From: Bacteroides sp.
Lineage (GTDB): Bacteria > Bacteroidota > Bacteroidia > Bacteroidales > Bacteroidaceae
Reading direction: 5' to 3'
DNA length: 64,000 nt
Assembly: GCF_030151085.1 (NCBI RefSeq)
Contig: NZ_JASLER010000044.1
Coordinates: 52,122-116,121 of the forward strand
The notes under the pieces were generated by a model. That model ran no database searches and was not told the origin of the DNA. It saw only the letters and a program-made list of their open reading frames with translations. Below, one piece after another: positions 45,894 to 54,612 of this stretch; the first letter of the stretch is position 1; every line of letters starts with the position of its first letter. A program made the position numbers and the translations under genes.

Positions 45894-45989
45894 ATGTTCA
45901 AGAAGAAAAACCAGTTGGAAATACAGGCTGCACACCTGGCAGAAGCCATCGGATACAGGAATCTGGATAGAGAGGACTGGGCAGGATAA
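45894..45989 (+). pseudogene. Displaced comM 3'-end fragment
   Basis: In the frame ending at TAA 45987-45989 the translation is ...QAAHLAEAIGYRNLDREDWAG, nearly the same as the end of ComM at 40235 (QHLAEAIGYRNLDREGWAG), while the DNA differs at many third positions and is less G+C-rich. The frame is open only back to a stop at 45867 and has no ComM sequence before about 45912. It looks like the old comM tail pushed away by the insertion of 40.2-45.9 kb. Confidence 0.82.
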
Positions 45990-46009
45990 AATCTATAAAA
46001 GAACAGGAG

Positions 46010-46120
46010 TTCACTATTTTCCCCCTTATTTGCATCATTTTCTCCCTTACTTTGCCTCTATTACCGTAGCTTTGCTCCTGTTAAAAATCTAATAAGCTAT
46101 GGAGGCAAAGAAGTATTCCC
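46010..46120. repeat. Degenerate 22-bp-period repeat cassette 5
   Basis: Units with the form TTTTCTCCCTTACTTTGC end at 46033, 46055 and 46075 (steps of 22 and 20). An inverted partial copy (GGAGGCAAAG) lies at 46101-46110. The rest of 46121-46310 is AT-rich with no visible gene. Confidence 0.6.
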
Positions 46121-46310
46121 CTTTTTCCCCAGATTGGCTCTTATCAAAAGGAGCAATCTGATTGATATCAGTCATTCTTTACATTACTTATTTATAAAAC
46201 AGTAATGTGAGGCAGGATTTCTTTTTACCATACTCATAGTAAGTATTTATCTTTCAATGTATTACAATAATATATAATATATATGAGATATATTTGTAAC
46301 ATACAACCTG

Positions 46311-46318
46311 TACCTTTG
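46311..46318 (+). promoter_or_regulatory. -7 element (TACCTTTG) of the SusC operon
   Basis: Exact TAnnTTTG match 63 bases before ATG 46382. Confidence 0.6.
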
Positions 46319-46381
46319 CATCTGAAATAATATTTATAAATATAAAGAAGCGAACAATAATTCTAACTAAAACTTTATTTT

Positions 46382-49300
46382 ATGCTGAATGTACAATTAA
46401 AAAGAAAAAGAACATTTGCGCAAAGAGTGCTCTTTGTTATGTTCTTGCTAAGTAGTACCTTAGCATTTGCCCAAAACAAGGTGACCGGTACTGTAACAGA
46501 CAAGACAGGTGAACCACTGGCCGGTGTCAATGTATTGATAGATGGCACTACCACCGGTTGCATAACCGACCTTGACGGTAAATACTCCATAGCCGCAGAT
46601 AAGGGGAAAACACTCATCTTTACCTTTATCGGATTCATCAGACAAGATATAAAGGTAACTCAAAACACGATTAATGTAGTAATGGCAGAAGATAGCCAAA
46701 CATTGGATGAAGTAGTAGTAGTAGGCTATGGAAGCATGACCCGTAAGGATGTCACTTCGTCTATCACCACCGTAAAAGCAGACCAACTGAACAAGGGTGC
46801 TTTCTCATCTCCTTCGGAATTGCTGCAAGGTAAGGTACCGGGATTGACGGTAACCAATACTTCAGACCCTTCCGGTTCAGGTTCAATCACTTTGCGTGGT
46901 TCTTCCTCATTGCGCGATGGTGCAGCTATGGAGCCTTATTACGTAATCGACGGTGTGCCCGGTGTGAGCCTCTCGCTCGTAGCACCCGAAGACATCGAGA
47001 GTATTGACGTATTACGTGATGCCAGCGCCACAGCTATCTACGGTTCCAAAGCAGCCAACGGTGTAATCATCGTAACTACCAAGAAGGGTAGCAAAGACCG
47101 TACTACCATCAGCTACAGCGGTTATGTGGCTGCTGACAATATTATGAAGAACCTGGATGTAATGAATGCCAGCGAACTACGTGCTTATGCTAAAGCCAAC
47201 AACATCACTCTGCTCAACGACGAAGGCGCCAACACTAACTGGCAGGACGAAGTACAACGCACTGCCCTGACCCACAATCATAACCTCAGCATCAATGGTG
47301 GTAACGAGAAGACCAGCTATAGCGCCAGTATCAACTATATGAACAAGCAAGGTGTGATTCGTGGCAGCGACATGGAACGCATTACTGCCCGTTCATTCGT
47401 ACAAACCAAAGGTTTGCACGACCGCCTGCAATTATCGTTCAGTGTAAATGCCAGTGTAACAGAAGCCAATACCGTTCCTACCGGTACATTGAATGGCGAA
47501 AGTGTTTACGATGCCATGTACTATTACTCTCCGCTTGCTCCGGTAAAGAATGCCGATGGCAGTTGGTACCGTCGTCAGGACATCTCGCAGAACATGAACC
47601 CGATGTCCATGATTTACGAAGACTTGTACAACAACAAGAACAAATACCTGCAAGGCATTGCCAAAGCTACCCTCGATATCGTAGATGGCTTGAAGTTCAA
47701 CTTCAATATGTCTTATCAGAACCAGCAGTGGATCTATAATAACTATAATACTTCCAACTCACAACTCACCGCTACTGCCTCCCGCCATGGTCAAGCAACA
47801 CGCATTACTACCGAGAGTATCAGAAAGCAGATGGAAGCTTACTTCAACTACGACAAGACATTCGCCGAGAAGCATAAGCTGGGTTTGTTGGCAGGTTATT
47901 CCTGGGAACAAAGCGACGATCATGATGGTTTCGGCCTGACTGCATACAACTTCTACAATGACGACCTGAAATGGTACAATATGGCAATGGCCAACAATAT
48001 GAATATCGACGGCATCAACAGCGAAGATGACAAGAGACTGTCTACCCTGCGCATGATTTCATTCTACGGTCGTGTAAATTATAGCTATAACAGCAAGTAC
48101 CTGTTCCAAGCTACCATTCGACGTGACGGTTCTTCCGCCTTTGGCAAGAACAATCGTTGGGGTACCTTCCCCTCCGTATCATTGGCATGGCGTGTGACTG
48201 AAGAGAACTTCATGAAGAATCAGAGTTTATTTGACGACTTGAAGTTCCGCGTAGGTTACGGAGTAAGTGGTAACTCACTGGGCTTCGATGCTTTTACTGC
48301 ACGCCAGACTTACGGTGGATCAGGTTGGTTCAGCTATACCGATGCAGATGGCGTTACGCAATCATACCGCACACTTGCTGCTACCCGTAACTCTAATCCG
48401 GATTTGAAATGGGAACGCACAGGCATGTTCAATATCGGTGTTGACTTCAGCTTACTGAATAACCGCTTAGGTGGTACTATCGAGTACTATGACAAACGTA
48501 CCAAAGATTTGATTAACGGCTACAGCGTATCAACCAATCGTTATCCTTTCGGCTGGATGGATGCCAATGTAGGTGAAATCAGCAATAAGGGTATCGAACT
48601 GACCATCAATGCTACTCCGGTAAAGATACGCAACTTCACTTGGGAAACCAGTCTGAACCTGTCGCACAACGTCAACGAAGTAGTGAGCCTCTCAAACAAC
48701 ACTTACTCTGTAAGCTATCTGGATAAAGGTTACCTGAACCTGGGCGGCTATAACACAGCCAACGTACAACGTATATTGGAAGGCGAACCCCTCGGAACAT
48801 TCTACACCTGGAAGTGGGCAGGTTACAACGATGCCGGTATATCCGTATTCTATGAATATAATGAAGACGGCACTCCCTTGATGGGTGAAGACGGCAAACA
48901 AGCCACCACTACCGACCCTCAGAACAAGGATAAAGCAAAATGCGGTAGCGCCCAGCCCAAACTGACATACGGTTGGAACAACACACTCTCCTACAAGAAG
49001 TGGTCACTCACTGCATTCTTCCAAGGTGTTTTAGGCAACAAGATATACAATGCTACCCGTGCACAGTACAGCAACGTATCCATGGTTTCATCCGGTAAGA
49101 ATGTACTGGCCGAAGTAGCCACCGAACAAAAGGCTTCCGATAGCCGCTCGCAAGCTCCATCCGACCGTTATATTGAGAATGGAAGCTACCTGCGTCTGTC
49201 TACTCTTACCTTGAGTTACGACTTTGGCAAAATCAGCGATTGGGTAAACAGCTGCCGTATTTATGCCACTTGCAACAATGTATTCACACTAACAGGCTAC

Positions 49301-49414
49301 AAGGGTACCGACCCCGAAATCAGTCTGGGTGGTACAGCTCCCGGTATTGACGACCGTTCTACCCGTTATCCACGTACACGCACATTCATGTTGGGTGTAA
49401 ATGTAAATTTCTAA
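46382..49414 (+). CDS. SusC-like TonB-dependent glycan transporter
   Basis: A 1010-residue outer-membrane importer that takes oligosaccharides into the periplasm with TonB energy. Signal peptide (ends STLAFAQ), carboxypeptidase-like domain (KVTGTVTDKTGEPLAGVNV), TonB-box region LDEVVVVGYG near residue 105, plug (PGLTVTNTSDPSGSGSITLRG, IDVLRDASATAIYGSKAANG), and a 22-strand barrel ending in MLGVNVNF. Followed after 23 bases by its SusD partner. The GH92 genes around it suggest a mannose-containing glycan. Confidence 0.95.
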   Translation: MLNVQLKRKRTFAQRVLFVMFLLSSTLAFAQNKVTGTVTDKTGEPLAGVNVLIDGTTTGCITDLDGKYSIAADKGKTLIFTFIGFIRQDIKVTQNTINVVMAEDSQTLDEVVVVGYGSMTRKDVTSSITTVKADQLNKGAFSSPSELLQGKVPGLTVTNTSDPSGSGSITLRGSSSLRDGAAMEPYYVIDGVPGVSLSLVAPEDIESIDVLRDASATAIYGSKAANGVIIVTTKKGSKDRTTISYSGYVAADNIMKNLDVMNASELRAYAKANNITLLNDEGANTNWQDEVQRTALTHNHNLSINGGNEKTSYSASINYMNKQGVIRGSDMERITARSFVQTKGLHDRLQLSFSVNASVTEANTVPTGTLNGESVYDAMYYYSPLAPVKNADGSWYRRQDISQNMNPMSMIYEDLYNNKNKYLQGIAKATLDIVDGLKFNFNMSYQNQQWIYNNYNTSNSQLTATASRHGQATRITTESIRKQMEAYFNYDKTFAEKHKLGLLAGYSWEQSDDHDGFGLTAYNFYNDDLKWYNMAMANNMNIDGINSEDDKRLSTLRMISFYGRVNYSYNSKYLFQATIRRDGSSAFGKNNRWGTFPSVSLAWRVTEENFMKNQSLFDDLKFRVGYGVSGNSLGFDAFTARQTYGGSGWFSYTDADGVTQSYRTLAATRNSNPDLKWERTGMFNIGVDFSLLNNRLGGTIEYYDKRTKDLINGYSVSTNRYPFGWMDANVGEISNKGIELTINATPVKIRNFTWETSLNLSHNVNEVVSLSNNTYSVSYLDKGYLNLGGYNTANVQRILEGEPLGTFYTWKWAGYNDAGISVFYEYNEDGTPLMGEDGKQATTTDPQNKDKAKCGSAQPKLTYGWNNTLSYKKWSLTAFFQGVLGNKIYNATRAQYSNVSMVSSGKNVLAEVATEQKASDSRSQAPSDRYIENGSYLRLSTLTLSYDFGKISDWVNSCRIYATCNNVFTLTGYKGTDPEISLGGTAPGIDDRSTRYPRTRTFMLGVNVNF

Positions 49415-49437
49415 AATAATATAAACAGTTGAAAGCT

Positions 49438-51096
49438 ATGAATAAGAAATATATTCTCTCCGGTGCATTGCTAGCCCTACTGGCAACCGGATGTACAGAT
49501 TTGGATGTGGATGTGAAGTCTATTTACACCAAATATCCCGACTCGGAAATTGCCATTGAGGCCAAGACTTCCGATGTATATTATGCCTTTGCCGGTCCGC
49601 TGAACCGCCGTTACAATGAGTTGATTACCTTCTCAACCGACGAAGCTATGGGGGTGAGTTTCGATGGTGATTACTATGACTCCGGCAACAATGCCCACCC
49701 ATCCCTACACAATTCAATGGCCAATGATGCCTGTATCGGTTGGTATGGCGACTTGGCAGGTGGTATCACGAAGTGCAACCAAGTTATTGTAGACTTGGGT
49801 GGTGACGATGCATCTCCCACGGCTATCGCTCCCGTACGTGCCGCACGTGCATTCTATCACTTTATCCTGATGGATTGCTTTGGTGATGTACCCATCCTCG
49901 ATCGCATTCCCGATGAAGAAGAAGCTGTAGCCCGTGCTCCCCGTGCCGATGTAGCCCGCTGGATTGAGACTGAACTACTGGCTATAATCGATGATATGAC
50001 AACAGATGTAAATATCGCCACATACGGTAAACCCACCCGCTGGATGGTAGATGCATTACTAGCCAAACTGTATATTAATTGGAATGTATATACCCAAGAC
50101 GTAACAAATGCCAGTTGGTCGGCTACGGCAAGCAATGAGAAATTGGACGCATGTATAGCTGCCTGCGACGATATTATCCAGTCCGACCTGTTCGATATAC
50201 GCCAAGACTACAAATCGAAGTTCCTGTATAACAATGGCCCGCAAATAAAGGACTTCATCTATGCCATGCCCTACGATTGTGTGACTCGCACCGGTATGAA
50301 CTATGCCCGTTTCCGCACTTGGCGTCGTGGTCAGAACGATGGTGGCAGTGGTGCCGGTTTCTATACCGTAGCCATGAGCAACTCTGTAGGTGGTAATGTA
50401 GTAATGACCGAAGAATTCGCCAATCTGTTCTCCTTGGAAGGCGACCGCCGCAATGACTGTGTGGTTGGTGGCGATATCTATCAGATTGATGCTACGACCG
50501 CCGAAAAAACAACGGTACGCAATATGTATAAAGGTGAGCCCGTCACCATGTCGAAGAGCATTACGCTGAAAGCTATTACCGATGAAAACGGAAATACCAT
50601 ACCTTTAGGTCCCAGCTACGACAATCTGAATACTGGAGCCGATATGAAAGGTTGGACACAAGGCTGGCGTTCACTGAAGTTCGCGGCTTACATCAACGAG
50701 TACAATCAATACAGCCGTAATCAGAGCAACGACGTGCCTATCTTCCGCCTTGCCGATATTCTGCTGACCAAGTGCGAAGCTATCTTACGTGGAGGCTCTG
50801 CTACCAATGGTGATACCCCGGCAAGCTTGTTCAACCAAATACGTTCCTACGTAAACGCACCTCAGATTAGTGGTAATCCCACATTGGATGAGTTACTCGA
50901 TGAGCGTGGCCGCGAGTTTTTCGATGAGAACTGGCGTCGTAACGACCTGATTCGCTTCGGTGCTTACGAACGTGACTGGGGCTTTAAGAACATTGTCAAC
51001 CCTACTGCTAAGACCAAACTGACCAATCGTATCTTCCCATTGCCGCAAGGTATGCTGGATACCAATACGAACTGGAGTCAGAATGCAGGATATTAA
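49438..51096 (+). CDS. SusD-like surface glycan-binding lipoprotein
   Basis: Binds the glycan on the cell surface and caps the SusC barrel. I take ATG 49438 (MNKKYILSGALLALLATGC) rather than the in-frame TTG at 49429. Lipobox LATGC with Cys near 18; 552 residues. The TPR-like scaffold residues RAARAFYHFILMDCFGDVPI and the C-terminal RGREFFDENWRRNDLIRFG are typical of SusD/RagB proteins. Confidence 0.95.
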   Translation: MNKKYILSGALLALLATGCTDLDVDVKSIYTKYPDSEIAIEAKTSDVYYAFAGPLNRRYNELITFSTDEAMGVSFDGDYYDSGNNAHPSLHNSMANDACIGWYGDLAGGITKCNQVIVDLGGDDASPTAIAPVRAARAFYHFILMDCFGDVPILDRIPDEEEAVARAPRADVARWIETELLAIIDDMTTDVNIATYGKPTRWMVDALLAKLYINWNVYTQDVTNASWSATASNEKLDACIAACDDIIQSDLFDIRQDYKSKFLYNNGPQIKDFIYAMPYDCVTRTGMNYARFRTWRRGQNDGGSGAGFYTVAMSNSVGGNVVMTEEFANLFSLEGDRRNDCVVGGDIYQIDATTAEKTTVRNMYKGEPVTMSKSITLKAITDENGNTIPLGPSYDNLNTGADMKGWTQGWRSLKFAAYINEYNQYSRNQSNDVPIFRLADILLTKCEAILRGGSATNGDTPASLFNQIRSYVNAPQISGNPTLDELLDERGREFFDENWRRNDLIRFGAYERDWGFKNIVNPTAKTKLTNRIFPLPQGMLDTNTNWSQNAGY

Positions 51097-51135
51097 TCAA
51101 AGAAACGTTTTTATTTAGAGTTTTAAAAATGTAGA

Positions 51136-51191
51136 AGCCTCGCATTGCAATTGGTACTTTTTGCTTTATCAATTGCAGTGCCTGGCTTTTA
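51136..51191 (+). terminator. Hairpin in the SusD-GH92 spacer
   Basis: GCATTGCAATTG (51142-51153) pairs with CAATTGCAGTGC (51170-51181) with one G-T, extended by AGCC/GGCT, followed by TTTTAT. It may reduce expression of the downstream enzymes relative to susCD. Confidence 0.65.
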
Positions 51192-51214
51192 TCGTACAGT
51201 AAAACCCCGTACAA

Positions 51215-53488
51215 ATGAAGAAAAGAATACTTATACTCCCTGCACTACTACTTTCCGTAGCAAGCCTCTTTGCACAGACAACCAAACTCCACAGTTACGT
51301 CGACCCACGCATCGGCTCCGAAGGACTGGGACGGGTTTTTATCGGTCCCTCCTGCCCATTTGGTATGGTGAAACCCTCGCCCGACTGCACTGCAAGTCCT
51401 AACAGTGGTTGGTTACCCATGCCCAAACAGGTAGATGGATTCTCACAGGTACACGTCAGCGGAACGGGTGGCGGTCCTAAGTATGGCAATATCTTGGTAA
51501 TGCCTTTCTCCGAAGGAATGAACCGCACCCGTCATATCGACTACCGCAAGGACGAAACCATCCGGCTGGGCTATTACTCCACCCGATTTCAGACTTCGGA
51601 TATACAGACCGAGATAACCACCGCACCCCGGGCTTCCTTCTACCGCTTTACCTATCCTAAAGACTCACTGAAATCACTGGCTATTGATGCAGGCTTCTTC
51701 TTAGGTGAAAGCCCCACACCCGATGCACGCGAAGCACAACAATTTGTAGGTTCCGAAGTACAGATTATTTCCGACCGCGAAGTAATGGGGTACACCCGTA
51801 TCCGGGGAGGATGGAACAACGGACGTGCCTATACGGTCTATTTCTATGCCGAAACAGACAAGCCTTTCGTACATACGGCAACTTGGAAAGCCGACAAGAT
51901 AAGCGATGCAAAGTATCAATCCGACTCGCAACAGAAGACGGGCGCATTGCTTCAATTCAAGCAGTCGGAGGAAGTGGTACAACTGAAGGTAGGTATCTCC
52001 TTCCTCAGTGCACTGAAAGCACGCGAGAACGCATACGCCGACATTCCGCACTGGTCGTTCTATGACGTGTACCATCAATTGCTCAACCAATGGGAAGCAC
52101 TGCTCGGCAAGATAGAAATCTCCCCTCGCACCCCCGAAGCGCAGAAACGCATGTTCTACACCGCCCTCTACCACACGATGATAATGCCCGTAGACCGTAC
52201 CGGCGAGAATCCTCTCTGGGCCGATGCCGAACCTTATTACGATGACTTCTACGCCATCTGGGATACGTACCGCACTTCTTCTCCACTCATCACCCTGATA
52301 GACCCGGCTCGTGAAACGGACATCGTACGCAGCCTCATCAACATCTACAAACGCGACGGCTACATGCCCGACGCTCGTAGTGGCAACAGCAACGGACGTA
52401 CACAAGGAGGCTCCAATGCCGAAATCGTAATTGCCGACGCCTTCGTCAAGGGTCTGAAAGGAATAGACTACGAACTCGGCCTGCAAGCCATGCTGAAGGA
52501 TGCCACCGTAGACCCCGGCGACCGTCACGAGGCAGAAGGACGAGGCGGACTTACCCCGTATCTGCAACTCGGTTACATCCCCTACGGCATTCCACGTGCC
52601 GGCAATCGCACCGTAGAGTACTCTTTCTGCGACTATGCCATTGCCACCGTCGCCAAAGGATTAGGCAAGGACGACCTCTACCACCATTACCTCAAACAAT
52701 CGGGAAACTGGAAGAACCTGTGGCGCAGCGACTACGAACATGCCGGTGTCCGTGGCTTTATTCTGCCGCGTGACGAACAAGGCAATTGGCTGGATGACAT
52801 CGTTTATGGTGAATCCCGACTGCAAAAGCCCACCTTCCGTTATACGCCTGTCACTTTCGAGGGTCCGTGGTACACTCCTTGGTGGAGCATGTTCTTCTAC
52901 GAAGCCTCTTCATGGGAGTATTCGTTAAGCATTCCGCATGATGTACCGGGACTGATAGAGCAATGCGGTGGCACTGCGAAGTTCGAAGACCGACTGGATA
53001 TATTCTTCGACCGTGGTTTCTTTAATGTCAACAACGAGCCTTCGTTCCTCTCTCCCTGCCTTTACCATTGGATAGGAAAGCCGCACCGTAGCAGCGACCG
53101 TGTCCTTGAAATCATCGGTAAGAACTACAGCGATGGCGCCGCAGGTCTGCCGGGTAACGATGACTCCGGTGCTATGTCTTCCTGGCTTGCCTTTCACATG
53201 ATGGGTTTGTATCCCAATGCAGGGCACGACTATTATCTGATTCATACCCCGCTGCTGGAAGAAGCTACCTTCCGATTGGAAGATGGAAAGGCATTCAGAA
53301 TATCTACCCAAGGGCTTTCGGAGAAGAACAAATACATACAATCCGTCACCTTGAACGGGAAAGATTACCCCTACTCCGCCATTCGTCATGCCGACATCGT
53401 AGGTGGCGGTGAATTGATATTGAAGATGGGACGCAAACCCGGCGAATGGGGCAAGCAACTATTGTCGAACCAAGAAAATAACCAATGA
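51215..53488 (+). CDS. GH92 alpha-mannosidase (exported)
   Basis: 757 residues with a signal peptide (ends SLFAQ). GH92 enzymes are calcium-dependent exo-alpha-mannosidases. Family features: YVDPRIGSEGLGRVFIGPSCPFGMVKPSPD near the start, the acidic GGSNAEIVIADAFVKG segment, and the catalytic NDDSGAMSSW with MMGLYP near residue 645. Linkage specificity cannot be told. Overlaps the next gene by ATGA. Confidence 0.94.
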   Translation: MKKRILILPALLLSVASLFAQTTKLHSYVDPRIGSEGLGRVFIGPSCPFGMVKPSPDCTASPNSGWLPMPKQVDGFSQVHVSGTGGGPKYGNILVMPFSEGMNRTRHIDYRKDETIRLGYYSTRFQTSDIQTEITTAPRASFYRFTYPKDSLKSLAIDAGFFLGESPTPDAREAQQFVGSEVQIISDREVMGYTRIRGGWNNGRAYTVYFYAETDKPFVHTATWKADKISDAKYQSDSQQKTGALLQFKQSEEVVQLKVGISFLSALKARENAYADIPHWSFYDVYHQLLNQWEALLGKIEISPRTPEAQKRMFYTALYHTMIMPVDRTGENPLWADAEPYYDDFYAIWDTYRTSSPLITLIDPARETDIVRSLINIYKRDGYMPDARSGNSNGRTQGGSNAEIVIADAFVKGLKGIDYELGLQAMLKDATVDPGDRHEAEGRGGLTPYLQLGYIPYGIPRAGNRTVEYSFCDYAIATVAKGLGKDDLYHHYLKQSGNWKNLWRSDYEHAGVRGFILPRDEQGNWLDDIVYGESRLQKPTFRYTPVTFEGPWYTPWWSMFFYEASSWEYSLSIPHDVPGLIEQCGGTAKFEDRLDIFFDRGFFNVNNEPSFLSPCLYHWIGKPHRSSDRVLEIIGKNYSDGAAGLPGNDDSGAMSSWLAFHMMGLYPNAGHDYYLIHTPLLEEATFRLEDGKAFRISTQGLSEKNKYIQSVTLNGKDYPYSAIRHADIVGGGELILKMGRKPGEWGKQLLSNQENNQ

Positions 53489-54027
53489 TGAAAAAGCAGA
53501 TTATACTCACTCTTTTCTTATGTATCTCTTGTGCCGGAAGTCTCCCGGCGCAGGGCATTGTTTCGGATACACTCCTGTTTGTATATAGCCTGCACGGGCA
53601 GACGCGGAAGTATCAGACTACGTTCAGCGAGAAGCAAGATACGCTTTATATGCATTGGGGCATAGAGCGCAACCTTAAATGGCAGTCAGGTAGCTATGCC
53701 ATGAGCCGTGCCTCGGTAGAGCAAGCCATACGGCTCAGTTTCCTTCAGCCCGAAGACGGCAATCATGTCTGTCTGCCCGCCGAAGAAACCGTAGCCCTGC
53801 TTTCACTCTCGGCATACCGGCTACTGAAGGAACGGGACACGTTTGTCTACAACCAGACTACCTATTCGGTAGTAGATAAAAAAGAGAAAGCCCTAGGCCG
53901 ACCCCTGCTTCATGTAAAGGATACAGTGGAGGGTTGTGAGATGTGGATATTGGATCATCCACGCTTCCCGTTGGTGTGGAGGGTACGCAATAATCCGTTA
54001 GGAATTAACTGGACGGTAGAACAATAA
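53485..54027 (+). CDS. Small exported protein coupled to GH92
   Basis: 180 residues with a signal peptide (ends GSLPAQG). The remainder is beta-rich, with LLFVYSLHGQTRKYQTTFS and DTLYMHWGIERN near the start and a conserved-looking VKDTVEGCEMWILDHPRFPLVWRVRNN near the end. I do not recognise the family. The 4-base overlap with the GH92 stop marks it as part of the susCD operon, so it is likely a periplasmic or surface accessory protein for glycan use. Confidence 0.8.
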   Translation: MMKKQIILTLFLCISCAGSLPAQGIVSDTLLFVYSLHGQTRKYQTTFSEKQDTLYMHWGIERNLKWQSGSYAMSRASVEQAIRLSFLQPEDGNHVCLPAEETVALLSLSAYRLLKERDTFVYNQTTYSVVDKKEKALGRPLLHVKDTVEGCEMWILDHPRFPLVWRVRNNPLGINWTVEQ

Positions 54028-54064
54028 ATACCTCAACCTATATCGCTATACGAGTGAATTATAC

Positions 54065-54072
54065 TACCTTTG
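54065..54072 (+). promoter_or_regulatory. -7 element (TACCTTTG) before the HU-like gene
   Basis: TAnnTTTG match; its transcript leader would carry the 22-bp repeat cassette 4. Confidence 0.5.
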
Positions 54073-54085
54073 CGAATGAATAGGG

Positions 54086-54151
54086 AATCATCCCACATGA
54101 TTGCATGAATCATGTGGGATGATTGGTACAATCATGTGCCATGATTCCCAT
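54086..54151. repeat. 22-bp-period repeat cassette 4
   Basis: Three units start at 54086, 54108 and 54130, exactly 22 bp apart, each beginning AATCAT and containing ATGATT. Each unit is itself close to palindromic, and the whole is bounded by GGGAATCAT and ATGATTCCC. Confidence 0.82.
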
Positions 54152-54195
54152 CCGACCTAACGTATGAATATAACTCACTAATCAACTGAACCAGT

Positions 54196-54612
54196 ATGGC
54201 ATTCTTTAAGAAAGTAAAACAGAAGATTGATAATAAGTGGCACCCGATGGCCGTAACCAAGGGACGTCCTTATACAGCCGACGACGTAGCCCGAAGACTA
54301 TCGAAAATGTCCACCGTGACACCGGGAGACACGTATGCGGTACTTATGAATCTTGGCCCTGTACTGGCCGAAATGATGAACTCCGGACGTTCGGTGAAGC
54401 TCAAAGGTGTAGGGACATTCTATTACACTTGCCGCTCCGAAGGACTGGGGGTAGATACTCCCGAATAGGTGAGCGCTACACAAATCACCTCCTCGCAAGT
54501 ACGCTTCATTCCCGAATACGGGCGCAACCAACAAGGAAAGGTCAACGAACGGACGCTCATCAGTTCCGACCTCGAATGGGTGGATGTGGACAAAGTGCTT
54601 AAACAGCCTTAA
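54196..54612 (+). pseudogene. HU-like DNA-binding protein interrupted by an in-frame TAG
   Basis: Encodes a Bacteroides HU-like protein (HU domain with SKMSTVTPGDTYAVLMNLGPVL and VKLKGVGTFYYT). The frame stops at TAG 54466-54468 after 90 codons but continues without further stops for 47 codons to TAA 54610, with the expected C-terminal sequence (QVRFIPEYGRNQQGK). A single base change would restore the usual length of about 138 residues. Either a recent nonsense mutation or a truncated product. The end overlaps the convergent phosphatase gene by 14 bases. Confidence 0.85.

Noticed and set aside
45859..46092. 77-codon frame after the DUF4143 gene
   Set aside because: A different frame across the same DNA gives a clear ComM tail, so this frame is accidental.
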